A DNA stretch of 15,265 bases from Microbacteriaceae bacterium. GTDB lineage: Bacteria > Actinomycetota > Actinomycetes > Actinomycetales > Microbacteriaceae. Below, one piece after another: positions 1-6,335 of this stretch. The stretch is from assembly GCA_012719255.1 (NCBI GenBank), contig JAAYAS010000127.1:1-15265 (forward strand), read 5' to 3'. The notes below the pieces were generated by a model. The model did not search any database. It was given only the letters and a program-made list of their open reading frames with translations, and was not told where the DNA came from. Numbering within the stretch: the first letter of the stretch is position 1; each line of letters starts with the position of its first letter. Position numbers and translations under genes: made by a program.

Positions 1-1319
1 GCGGCGTCCCACTCCTCGACGGCGGCGAGCGCCTCGCCGGTCGCGGCGAGCGCCTCGAGCGAGCCGTCCTTCAGCGTCTTCAGCGCATCCTCGGCGTACT
101 CGAGCGCGCCGGTGTCGGTGAACATGAAGCCGAGCAGGCCCGGGGCCTCGCCGAGGAGCGTCATGCGCTCCTGCACGAGCGGGGTCATCTCGCGCACGAG
201 CGCGAACTGCTCGGGCTCGATCGGCGTCGACACGACGCCCTCGCGCTCGAGGTACGGCACCATGCGCTTCGCGAACTCGTCGGCGTCGAGCATCCGCATG
301 TGCTCGCCGTTGATCGCCTCGGCCTTCTTCAGGTCGAAGCGGGCGGGGTTCGGGTTGACGTCGGTGACCTCGAACGCGGCGCACATCTCGTCGATGGTGA
401 ACACGTCGCGGTCGGCGGCGATCGACCAGCCGAGCAGGGCGAGGTAGTTGAGCAGGCCCTCGGGCAGGAAGCCGCGGTCGCGGTGGTGGAAGAGGTTCGA
501 CTCGGGGTCGCGCTTCGAGAGCTTCTTGCTCCCCTCCCCCATCACGTAGGGCAGGTGGCCGAAGCGGGGCACGAACTGGGCGATGCCGACCTCGTGCAGC
601 GCGTGGTAGAGCGCGATCTGCCGCGGCGTCGACGAGAGCAGGTCCTCGCCGCGCAGCACGTGGGTGATGCCCATGAGCGCGTCGTCGACGGGGTTGACGA
701 GCGTGTAGAGCGGCTTGCCGTTCGGCCGCACGACGACGAAGTCGGGGAACGACCCGGCCGGGAAGGTGATCTCGCCGCGCACGAGGTCGTCGAACGAGAG
801 GTCGGTGTCGGGCACCCGCAGCCGCAGGCTCGGCACGCGGCCCTCGGCCTTGAGCGCCTCGCGCTCGGCCTCGGTGAGGTCGCGCTCGAAGTTGTCGTAG
901 CCCTGGCGCGGGTCGCGGCCGTTCGCGATGTTGCGGGCCTCGATCTCCTCGGCGGTCGCGAACGACTCGTAGAGGAAGCCCGCCTCCTTGAGCTTCGCGA
1001 TGACGCCCTGGTAGATGCCGTCGCGCTGCGACTGGCGGTAGGGGGCGTGCGGGCCGCCGACGCCCTCGCCCTCCTGCCAGTCGATGCCGAGCCAGCCGAG
1101 GGCGTCGAGGATCATCGCGTAGCTCTCCTCGCTGTCGCGCTCGGCGTCGGTGTCCTCGATGCGGAACACCATGGTGCCGCCGACGTGCTTCGCGTACGCC
1201 CAGTTGAACAGGGCGGTGCGGATGAGCCCGACGTGCGGGGTGCCCGTCGGCGAGGGGCAGAAGCGGACGCGGATGTCGGAGCCGGTGGCGCTGGTGACCG
1301 GCGCGGGAGATGCAGTCAT
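1..1319 (-). CDS. gltX: Glutamyl-tRNA synthetase, C-terminus cut by window edge
   Basis: Class I aminoacyl-tRNA synthetase that charges tRNA-Glu with glutamate in the cytoplasm. The reading frame from ATG 1319 runs open to the left edge, giving 439 residues; the family is usually near 490-505, so roughly the last 60 are missing. The ATP-binding HIGH-type motif appears as PSPTGTPHVG at about residues 22-31 and the KMSKS-type loop as KLSKR at residues 266-270 (positions 510-524). The RIEDTD motif typical of Glu/GlnRS follows the HIGH region. The ATG at 1319 has no strong Shine-Dalgarno, but a TAGGAT -10 hexamer lies 10 nt upstream, so the leader should be only a few nt long. Divergent from the BacNav gene. 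A nearby FAH-family gene (3816-4598) matches the actinobacterial neighbourhood. Whether it is discriminating or also charges tRNA-Gln (with GatCAB) cannot be judged here. Confidence 0.97.
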   Translation of the reverse strand, partial: MTASPAPVTSATGSDIRVRFCPSPTGTPHVGLIRTALFNWAYAKHVGGTMVFRIEDTDAERDSEESYAMILDALGWLGIDWQEGEGVGGPHAPYRQSQRDGIYQGVIAKLKEAGFLYESFATAEEIEARNIANGRDPRQGYDNFERDLTEAEREALKAEGRVPSLRLRVPDTDLSFDDLVRGEITFPAGSFPDFVVVRPNGKPLYTLVNPVDDALMGITHVLRGEDLLSSTPRQIALYHALHEVGIAQFVPRFGHLPYVMGEGSKKLSKRDPESNLFHHRDRGFLPEGLLNYLALLGWSIAADRDVFTIDEMCAAFEVTDVNPNPARFDLKKAEAINGEHMRMLDADEFAKRMVPYLEREGVVSTPIEPEQFALVREMTPLVQERMTLLGEAPGLLGFMFTDTGALEYAEDALKTLKDGSLEALAATGEALAAVEEWDA

Positions 1320-1329
1320 GATGGCCCCC

Positions 1330-1335
1330 ATCCTA
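1330..1335 (-). promoter_or_regulatory. Putative -10 box for gltX (TAGGAT)
   Basis: TAGGAT on the minus strand fits the actinobacterial TANNNT -10 consensus. It ends 10 nt before the gltX ATG, so transcription would begin about 3-4 nt before the start codon. No clear -35 is seen. Prediction only. Confidence 0.5.
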
Positions 1336-1394
1336 GTTCGCGCGGATGCGCGGGCTCAGTCGGGATGCGGATGCGGCGGTTCGCGCGCGCCCGT

Positions 1395-1400
1395 TACGCT
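1395..1400 (+). promoter_or_regulatory. Putative -10 box for BacNav gene, leaderless
   Basis: TACGCT (TANNNT) is followed by 7 nt and then GTG 1408, which places the expected transcription start on the start codon itself. This is the main reason for choosing GTG 1408 over upstream in-frame codons. Confidence 0.55.
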
Positions 1401-1407
1401 CGCGGTC

Positions 1408-2337
1408 GTGCGCACCGACCAGCCGACGCCCTCGACCCCCGCCGCCCCCGCCGCATCCGGACCCTGGCCCCCGAACCCGCGCGCCGCGGGCTGGCGCCGC
1501 CGGCTCGGCGAGTGGGTGCTGTCGACGCCGGCGCAGGCATTCGTGCTCGTGGTGATCGTGCTCAACGCGGTCGTGCTCGGCCTGCAGACCTCGCCGGAGA
1601 TCGTCGCCGCCGTCGGGCCGCTGCTCGCGCTGCTCGACTCGATCGCGCTCGCGATCTTCGTCGTCGAGCTCGCGCTGAAGGTGCTCGTGCTCGACCGGCG
1701 GTTCTTCGCCGACGGCTGGAACGTCTTCGACCTGCTCGTCGTGGTGATCGCGCTGCTGCCGGCGATCGGCCCGTTCGCGGTGCTCCGGGCGCTGCGCGTG
1801 CTGCGGGTGCTGCGGCTCGTCAACCGGATGCCGCAGCTGCGCCGCATCGCGTCGGCGATCATCCAGGCGGTGCCCGGCATCGGCGCGATCGCCGGGCTCA
1901 TGGTGCTCGTGTTCTACGTGAGCGCGGTGATGGCGACGACGCTGTTCGGCGCCGACTTCCCCGAGTGGTTCGGGTCGGTGCCGGCGTCGCTCTACTCGCT
2001 GTTCCAGGTGATGACGCTCGAGAGCTGGTCGATGGGCATCGTCCGCCCGGTGATGGAGCTCCATCCCGGGGCGTGGCTGTTCTTCGTGCCGTTCATCCTC
2101 ATCTCGGCGTTCGTGATGCTCAACCTGTTCGTCGCGGTGATCGTCGACACGATGTCGAACCTCGGCGCGAGCGACACCGGCACGGTCGCCGACCCCGAGC
2201 CGACGCGCACCGGTCCGGTGCCGACCACCGGTGCGGCGTTCACCGCCGACCGCGAGCTCGCCGAGCTCCGCGACGAGGTCGCCGCCTCGCGGCGCGAGCT
2301 CGCCGAGATCCGCGCCCTGCTCGAGCGCCGCGGCTGA
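1408..2337 (+). CDS. Bacterial voltage-gated sodium channel (BacNav), six-helix ion transport protein
   Basis: Tetrameric voltage-gated cation channel subunit of the inner membrane, 309 residues from GTG 1408. Helices S1-S6 are visible: S1 begins near residue 43 and carries the conserved Asn (N53, NAVVLGLQT); S4 has Arg at every third position (R127, R130, R133, R136) followed by RLVNRMPQLRR; the pore loop holds TLESWSM at residues 203-209 with Glu205 as the selectivity glutamate. That heptapeptide is the filter sequence of NavAb and near that of NaChBac (TLESWAS), which supports Na+ selectivity. After S6 comes a Pro/Thr/Gly-rich linker and a C-terminal heptad helix from about residue 280 to the end, like the four-helix bundle of BacNavs. 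The frame also contains in-frame ATGs at 1318 and 1321, but these overlap gltX and lack channel homology, so the leaderless GTG is preferred. Convergent with vapC. Confidence 0.93.
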   Translation: MRTDQPTPSTPAAPAASGPWPPNPRAAGWRRRLGEWVLSTPAQAFVLVVIVLNAVVLGLQTSPEIVAAVGPLLALLDSIALAIFVVELALKVLVLDRRFFADGWNVFDLLVVVIALLPAIGPFAVLRALRVLRVLRLVNRMPQLRRIASAIIQAVPGIGAIAGLMVLVFYVSAVMATTLFGADFPEWFGSVPASLYSLFQVMTLESWSMGIVRPVMELHPGAWLFFVPFILISAFVMLNLFVAVIVDTMSNLGASDTGTVADPEPTRTGPVPTTGAAFTADRELAELRDEVAASRRELAEIRALLERRG

Positions 2338-2379
2338 CGACGGGGCCCGGGGCCGCTGCCGCTCGGGCCGCACCGGGCG

Positions 2380-2811
2380 TCACGCCGGCCGCGGCACCTC
2401 GACGACCTCGATCGCCGCGCCGAGCCCGGCGAAGTCGTCGGCGTCGGTGGTGAACAGCGGCAGGCCGTTCGCACCCGCGATCGCCGCGATCATCAGGTCG
2501 GCGGTGCGCGACCGCGGCGAGCGGCCGCTCGAGCCGACCGCCGCGAACAGCGCACCGAACTCCCTCGCAGCACGCGCGTCGAAGGGGAGGGCGTCGAACT
2601 CGTGCTCCGCTCGCTGGAGCAGCGCGAGCCGCGCCGCGCGCTCGGCGGCGGCGCGCTGATCGGCGCCGCGCACGGCGTGCACGCCCGCAGCGAGTTCGGC
2701 GAGGGTGACGGCGCTGATCGCCGCTTCCCTCGGCAACGACACCAGGGGCAGGCGGGCCCCGTGGATCAGGATGTTCGTGTCGAGCAGGCCGCGTTGCCGG
2801 TCAGCGCGCAT
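2380..2811 (-). CDS. vapC: VapC-type PIN-domain ribonuclease toxin
   Basis: Toxin of a type II toxin-antitoxin pair; PIN-domain proteins are Mg2+-dependent RNases, many of which cut tRNA or rRNA. 143 residues from ATG 2811. The expected acidic residues are present: Asp11 in LLDTNILI, Glu39 in TLAELAAG, Asp105 in RTADLMIAA and Asp123 in LFTTDADDF, so the active site looks intact. The start codon overlaps the antitoxin stop by 11 nt (ATGCGCGCTGA), the classic translationally coupled arrangement; a longer upstream reading in the same frame would run through the antitoxin and is rejected. Transcription presumably comes from the promoter before the antitoxin. The RNA target cannot be inferred from the sequence. 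Confidence 0.92.
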   Translation of the reverse strand: MRADRQRGLLDTNILIHGARLPLVSLPREAAISAVTLAELAAGVHAVRGADQRAAAERAARLALLQRAEHEFDALPFDARAAREFGALFAAVGSSGRSPRSRTADLMIAAIAGANGLPLFTTDADDFAGLGAAIEVVEVPRPA

Positions 2812-3070
2812 ACGGGTCGTCCCACTCGGGCGACACGACATCATCCACGTCGGTGCGGAAGCGATCCGGGTCGATATCCGGGAGCCCCTCCCAGACGCGA
2901 GCGAAGTCGTCGCGCGAGACGAACCGCGGCGGACGGCGGAACGGCACGAGCTCGGCGATGGTCCGGCCGTCCCTCGTGACGAGGAAGGACTCCCCGCGCT
3001 CGACGCCGTCCATGATCTCGCGCGACCGCATGCGCAGGTCGCGCTGGTTGATCTGCTCATCGCTCGACAT
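2801..3070 (-). CDS. vapB: Phd/VapB-family antitoxin
   Basis: Cognate antitoxin of the PIN toxin: it should bind and inhibit VapC and repress its own promoter. 89 residues from ATG 3070. The N-terminal half (INQRDLRMRSREIMDGVERGE, about 7-27, then FLVTRDGRTIAELVPFRR) is the Phd/YefM-type DNA-binding fold; the acidic, Trp-containing C-terminus is the likely toxin-binding tail. ATG 3070 is chosen because the conserved domain starts right after it and because a TACCTT -10 box lies 6 nt upstream, embedded in a palindrome. A second in-frame ATG at 3118 has a very good Shine-Dalgarno (AGGAGGAG) and would add 16 residues; it cannot be excluded. Codons here use GAT and TAT more than neighbouring genes, which hints at horizontal acquisition. 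Confidence 0.85.
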   Translation of the reverse strand: MSSDEQINQRDLRMRSREIMDGVERGESFLVTRDGRTIAELVPFRRPPRFVSRDDFARVWEGLPDIDPDRFRTDVDDVVSPEWDDPYAR

Positions 3071-3076
3071 GACCCG

Positions 3077-3082
3077 AAGGTA
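3077..3082 (-). promoter_or_regulatory. Putative -10 box of vapBC
   Basis: TACCTT (TANNNT) ends 6 nt before ATG 3070, implying a leaderless antitoxin transcript. Its first four bases (3079-3082) overlap the palindrome at 3080-3096. Confidence 0.45.
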
Positions 3083-3096
3083 GCACCATGTGCTAC
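3080..3096. promoter_or_regulatory. Inverted repeat, probable VapBC autoregulatory operator
   Basis: Perfect 7-bp arms GTAGCAC and GTGCTAC separated by CAT. The site begins 9 bp before the antitoxin ATG at 3070 and overlaps its -10 box, where a repressor would block RNA polymerase. Phd/VapB antitoxins commonly bind short palindromes of this kind at their own promoter; binding here is inferred. Confidence 0.6.
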
Positions 3097-3120
3097 TGAC
3101 GGCCTGGGCCTCGCTCATCG

Positions 3121-3131
3121 TCACTCCTCCT
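3121..3131 (-). promoter_or_regulatory. Strong Shine-Dalgarno for an alternative antitoxin start
   Basis: AGGAGGAG on the minus strand sits a few nt upstream of ATG 3118, in frame with the antitoxin. A TACCGT hexamer at 3165-3170 could serve as its -10 box with a leader of about 40 nt. It competes with the leaderless start at 3070. Confidence 0.4.
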
Positions 3132-3261
3132 ATCGGGATCGCACCCCGGATCCTCGTCGCGCGCACGGTAGCCGTCGCGACGCACCGCAGCCTGCGATCG
3201 ATCCCACGGCTGTGGATACGACGACGGCCGGCAGCGCTGTGGAGAGCAGCAGCGGATCGCG

Positions 3262-3471
3262 TCAGAGGTCGCCGCGGAGGAACGATTCGACGGCGAACCA
3301 GATCGCGCTCGCGATGAACAGCACGACGAGCGCGCCGACGGCGGGGCCGACGGCCGACTCGGGCAGGCCGCGCTCGGCGAGCTGCATGACGACGACGACC
3401 CCGACGATCGAGAGCACGAACAGGCCGAGGGCGATCAGGCGGCGCATGGGGCCGCGGCGGGCGGGGCGCAT
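3262..3471 (-). CDS. Small two-helix membrane protein, paralogue of upstream gene
   Basis: Unrecognised 69-residue protein. A basic N-terminus (MRPARRGPMRR) is followed by two hydrophobic stretches, about residues 12-28 and 42-60, and the C-terminal signature IWFAVES then FLRGDL. It aligns over its whole length with the protein encoded just upstream (RPxRR...RR(L/M)IA, two membrane segments, IWFAVES), so the pair is a tandem duplication. The gene begins 3 nt after the stop of its paralogue with a weak GAGG Shine-Dalgarno, so the two are almost certainly co-transcribed and perhaps translationally coupled. The internal Met9 is an alternative start. Function unknown; the short hairpin topology would suit an accessory membrane subunit, but nothing identifies a partner. 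Confidence 0.7.
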   Translation of the reverse strand: MRPARRGPMRRLIALGLFVLSIVGVVVVMQLAERGLPESAVGPAVGALVVLFIASAIWFAVESFLRGDL

Positions 3472-3474
3472 CCG

Positions 3475-3675
3475 TCAGGCCTCGTCGTCGGGCAGGCCGG
3501 CGCCGAAGTCCTTGCGCATCACCGACTCGACGGCGAACCAGATGCCGCTGATGAGCACGACGGTCGCCGCGAGGCCGACGAGGGGCGCCACGAGCATCTC
3601 CGAGCCGCGGCCGAGGAACGGCAGCAGCGTCACCGCGCAGATCACGGCGACGACGAAGAGCAGCCCCGCGATCAT
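3475..3675 (-). CDS. Small two-helix membrane protein, paralogue; probably longer than the ATG-initiated frame
   Basis: Unrecognised membrane protein; 66 residues from the first available ATG (3675). Two hydrophobic segments (about 1-20 and 29-50) precede IWFAVES and a charged tail ending DDEA. No canonical start exists upstream in frame, yet the frame stays open back to a TAG at 3777-3775, and the 29 codons before ATG 3675 look coding: they read SDELPDPAS at the start and RPERRPSRR at the end, the latter aligning with the N-terminus of the downstream paralogue. At 3762-3760 the codon is AGG, placed 6 nt after a TAGCCT -10 box, exactly where a leaderless ATG would be expected. The real product may therefore be 95 residues, with a mutated or misread start, or the gene may now use ATG 3675. 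Confidence 0.65.
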   Translation of the reverse strand: MIAGLLFVVAVICAVTLLPFLGRGSEMLVAPLVGLAATVVLISGIWFAVESVMRKDFGAGLPDDEA

Positions 3676-3768
3676 CCGCCGCGAGGGGCGCCGCTCGGGG
3701 CGCGCGGATGCGGCGGGCTCGCGGGCGGGGGCGGATGCGGGATCGGGGAGCTCGTCGGACCTGCCCCC

Positions 3769-3774
3769 AGGCTA
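3769..3774 (-). promoter_or_regulatory. Putative -10 box of the small membrane protein pair
   Basis: TAGCCT (TANNNT) in the gap after the FAH gene. Six nt further downstream lies the AGG codon at 3762-3760 that occupies the expected leaderless start position. It suggests the pair has its own promoter rather than depending on the FAH transcript. Confidence 0.4.
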
Positions 3775-3815
3775 CGCCGAACGGCGCGCCACGGGCCCCG
3801 CGCTCGTCGGCGGAC

Positions 3816-4598
3816 TCAGGGCGCCGCGACGACCGGGTTGGCGAGCGCGCCGATGCCCTCGATCGCGCAGACGACCTCGTCGCCGGCGACGAGCGGGCCG
3901 ACGCCCGCCGGCGTGCCGGTGAGCAGCACATCGCCGGGCAGCAGCGTGAACACGCTCGACGCGAACTCGACGAGCCGGGCGACGGTGCGCTCCATCCGGT
4001 CGAGGTCGCCGAGCTGGCGGGTCTCGCCGTTCACCTTCGCGCCGATCACCCCCGACGACGGATCGAACTCGGTCTCGATCCACGGGCCGATCGGGCAGAA
4101 CGAGTCGAAGCCCTTCGCACGGCCCCACTGCCCATCGCTCGCCTGCAGGTCGCGGGCGGTGACGTCGTTCGCGACCGTGTAGCCGAAGATCACGTCGTCG
4201 GCGTCGCTCGCGGGCACGTTGCGGGCGACCTTGCCGATGACGACGGCGAGCTCGACCTCGTGCTCGACGTGCTGCGACTGCCGCGGCAGCACGATCGGGT
4301 GATCGGGGCCGATCACCGAGGTGTTCGGCTTGAGGAACATCATCGGCGCGTCGGGTACCTCGTTGCCGAGCTCGCGCGCGTGCTCGGCGTAGTTGCGGCC
4401 GAACGCGACGACCTTCGAGCGCGGGATCACCGGCGCGAGCAGCCGCGCCTCGGCGAGCGGCACGCGCTCGTCGAGCGGCTCGATGACGCCGACGATCGGG
4501 TCGCCGAAGAGCTTCACGAGCTCGGCCTCCCCATCGCCGTCGTCGTCGACGATGCCGTAGTGCAGCTGGCCCTGGTGCTCGAAGCGCGCGATCCTCAC
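3816..4598 (-). CDS. Fumarylacetoacetate hydrolase (FAH) family protein
   Basis: 260 residues from GTG 4598. The family comprises metal-dependent cytosolic enzymes that hydrolyse, decarboxylate or isomerise acylpyruvate-like diketo acids (acylpyruvases, HHDD isomerase/OPET decarboxylase, oxaloacetate decarboxylases). The catalytic domain spans roughly residues 60-258. The metal-binding carboxylates are visible: Glu114 and Glu116 in VEHEVELAVVIG and Asp145 in GYTVANDVTARDLQ; the C-terminal LLTGTPAGVG loop is also typical. The exact substrate is not deducible; oxaloacetate decarboxylase or acylpyruvase activity is as likely as an aromatic-degradation role, since no aromatic catabolic genes are near. 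The start is supported by a TAGACT -10 box exactly 7 nt upstream, implying a leaderless GTG. In Mycobacterium tuberculosis a homologue also sits beside gltX and near leuB. Confidence 0.93.
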   Translation of the reverse strand: MRIARFEHQGQLHYGIVDDDGDGEAELVKLFGDPIVGVIEPLDERVPLAEARLLAPVIPRSKVVAFGRNYAEHARELGNEVPDAPMMFLKPNTSVIGPDHPIVLPRQSQHVEHEVELAVVIGKVARNVPASDADDVIFGYTVANDVTARDLQASDGQWGRAKGFDSFCPIGPWIETEFDPSSGVIGAKVNGETRQLGDLDRMERTVARLVEFASSVFTLLPGDVLLTGTPAGVGPLVAGDEVVCAIEGIGALANPVVAAP

Positions 4599-4605
4599 GG
4601 CGGCG

Positions 4606-4611
4606 AGTCTA
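4606..4611 (-). promoter_or_regulatory. Putative -10 box of FAH gene, leaderless
   Basis: TAGACT, then 7 nt, then GTG 4598. It lies in the 28-nt gap after the APC permease stop, so the FAH gene probably has its own promoter despite being close behind the permease. Confidence 0.55.
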
Positions 4612-4626
4612 CTCGTCCCGCCTCCC

Positions 4627-6219
4627 TCAGCCCCGCGCCGAGCCCGCCTCCTCCGGGGTCTCGTCGTCGTGGAGCACGTGCACGCCGCCGGCGGCCCGGT
4701 CGGCCTCGTGCTCCGACACCGGGATCGTCTCGCCGCGGAAGTACGCCGGCGTGACGAAGCGCATCACGACCATGAGCACGACGCCGAGGAGGATCACGCC
4801 GATGCCGAGCACGAACACGAGGCCCACGCCGTTCAGCGACGAGCCGGAGCCGTAGTCGGGGTCCATCGAGTCGATCGCGGTCTGGAAGAACATCCACACG
4901 AGCGTCGCGCCGCCGATGAGCGGCAGCAGGAAGCGCATGAAGAAGTTGCGGGGCGACGTGAACCAGCTGCGGCGGAAGTACCAGACCGCGGCGAGGCCCG
5001 TCGCGCCGTAGTAGAAGCAGACCATCATGCCGAGCGCGGTGATCGTGTCCCAGAGCGCGTTCTCCGAGAGCAGGCGCATCACGACGTAGAACACGATCGA
5101 CGAGCCGGCCGCCCAGAACGTCGCGGTCGCCGGCGACTTGAAGCGCGGCGAGATGCTCGCGAACGACTTCGGCAGCGCCTCGTAGTAGCCCATCGCGAGG
5201 AGCGTGCGCGCCGGCGACACCATCGTCGACTGCAGCGAGGCAAGCGACGAGGTGAGGATGGCGATCGACATGAGGATCGCGAACGGCCCCATCACGTGCG
5301 GCGCGAGCACCGCGAAGATCGACTCCTGGTTGTCGGGGTTGCCGGCGCCGAGCTCGCCCGTGCCGACGCCCGCCCACATCAGGGTGGCGACGGTGACGAG
5401 CAGGTAGAGCGCGATGATGAGCACGATCGTGACGGTGGCGGCGCGGCCCGGCGTCCGCTTCGGGTCCTTCGCCTCCTCGTTCATCGTGATCACCGTGTCC
5501 CAGCCCCAGAACATGAAGATCGACAGCGAGATGCCGGCGACGATGAGCGAGAGGTCGCCGACGGCGAGCGGGTTGAACCAGCTCGCGTCGACCGGCGTGT
5601 AGTCGTAGGCGCCGCCGCCGAGCGCCGACGAGATCGCGGCGATCGAGTACCAGACGAGCGCGATGAGCTGGAAGCCGACGAGGCCCCACTGCACCTTCTC
5701 GGTCGCCTCGACGCCGCGGTAGCCGACGTAGGCGGCGAGCGCGACGAACACCGTCGTCACGGCGATGTTCAGCGGCAGGTTCTCGAACGGCAGCCGCGCG
5801 AGGGCGTCGTCGCCGGTGAGCTGCGCGAGCAGGATGAAGAAGAAGTCGGTGGCGACCGCCGCGAGGTTCGAGAGCACGAGCACCGTCGCCGAGATGAGGC
5901 CCCAGCCGCTGAGCCAGCCGATCCACGGACCGAACGCCCGCGACGCCCAGGTGAACGAGGTGCCCGAGTCGGGCATCGCGAGGTTGAGCTCGCGGTAGCC
6001 GAACAGCACCATGAGCATCGGGATGAAGCCGATGAGGAAGATCGCCGGCGTCTGCAGCCCCACCGCCGAGACGGTCGGGCCGAGGCCCGAGGTGAGGGTG
6101 TAGGCGGGCGCCACCACCGAGACGCCGATGACGGCGCCGCCGAGCACGCCGACCTTGCCGACGCTGAGTCCCTTCGCGCCCACGCGGCCGATGCCGCCCC
6201 GGGCCTGGTTGTCGTTCAT
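4627..6219 (-). CDS. APC-superfamily amino acid permease
   Basis: Integral membrane secondary transporter, 530 residues from ATG 6219, of normal length for the amino acid-polyamine-organocation family. About twelve hydrophobic helices can be traced between residues 25 and 500. The first helix shows the broken, Gly-rich GGAVIGVSVVAPAYTLTSG pattern that binds substrate carboxylate and amino groups in APC proteins; GVEATEKVQW and EEAKDPKRTPGRA are typical loops. A polar C-terminal tail of about 35 residues (ending EEAGSARG) is cytoplasmic. The start is backed by a GAGGAG Shine-Dalgarno 4 nt upstream; longer readings upstream run through intergenic hairpins. It follows the USP gene and lies in a block with gabT, so GABA, a related amino acid or a polyamine is a reasonable substrate guess, but sequence alone does not fix it. 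Confidence 0.9.
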   Translation of the reverse strand: MNDNQARGGIGRVGAKGLSVGKVGVLGGAVIGVSVVAPAYTLTSGLGPTVSAVGLQTPAIFLIGFIPMLMVLFGYRELNLAMPDSGTSFTWASRAFGPWIGWLSGWGLISATVLVLSNLAAVATDFFFILLAQLTGDDALARLPFENLPLNIAVTTVFVALAAYVGYRGVEATEKVQWGLVGFQLIALVWYSIAAISSALGGGAYDYTPVDASWFNPLAVGDLSLIVAGISLSIFMFWGWDTVITMNEEAKDPKRTPGRAATVTIVLIIALYLLVTVATLMWAGVGTGELGAGNPDNQESIFAVLAPHVMGPFAILMSIAILTSSLASLQSTMVSPARTLLAMGYYEALPKSFASISPRFKSPATATFWAAGSSIVFYVVMRLLSENALWDTITALGMMVCFYYGATGLAAVWYFRRSWFTSPRNFFMRFLLPLIGGATLVWMFFQTAIDSMDPDYGSGSSLNGVGLVFVLGIGVILLGVVLMVVMRFVTPAYFRGETIPVSEHEADRAAGGVHVLHDDETPEEAGSARG

Positions 6220-6247
6220 GCTGCTCCTCGCGGCCTCCGGCCGCCTC

Positions 6248-6262
6248 GGCCCCGTCGGGGCC
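6248..6262. repeat. Hairpin 3 of the USP-permease gap
   Basis: Perfect inverted repeat GGCCCC / GGGGCC with a 3-nt loop, nearest the permease start. No T-tract follows, so it is more likely RNA structure than a simple intrinsic terminator. Confidence 0.5.
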
Positions 6263-6275
6263 CGGTTCTTGCGGT

Positions 6276-6292
6276 GCCGGATGCGATCCGGC
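6276..6292. repeat. Hairpin 2 of the USP-permease gap
   Basis: Perfect inverted repeat GCCGGAT / ATCCGGC around a GCG loop. Contains the GGATGC motif common between genes in this window. Confidence 0.5.
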
Positions 6293-6301
6293 GCGGTTCG
6301 G

Positions 6302-6326
6302 GGCGCCCGGGTGCGGCCCGGGCGCC
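6302..6326. terminator. Hairpin 1, just after the USP stop; terminator or attenuator
   Basis: Perfect 10-bp arms GGCGCCCGGG / CCCGGGCGCC with a 5-nt loop, starting about 10 nt after the USP stop codon. No T-tract. In GC-rich actinobacteria such stems can stop or slow polymerase or protect upstream mRNA; here it would set the USP:permease ratio. Role inferred. Confidence 0.5.
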
Positions 6327-6335
6327 GGTTCGGTC

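Noticed and set aside
1318..1407. Upstream ATG starts (1318, 1321) for the BacNav gene
   Set aside because: They overlap gltX, add Cys/Gly/Arg-rich residues unlike channel N-termini, and ignore the TACGCT box placed 7 nt before GTG 1408.
300..2453. Very long open frame on the plus strand opposite gltX and out of frame with BacNav
   Set aside because: Arg/Ala/Val/Glu-rich translation with no domain, antisense to gltX; long spurious frames are expected in DNA of this GC content.
3209..3243. TGTGGATAC at 3211 resembles a DnaA box, with GCTGTGGA repeated at 3236
   Set aside because: A single imperfect box and a short repeat, with no cluster, AT-rich unwinding region or replication gene nearby.
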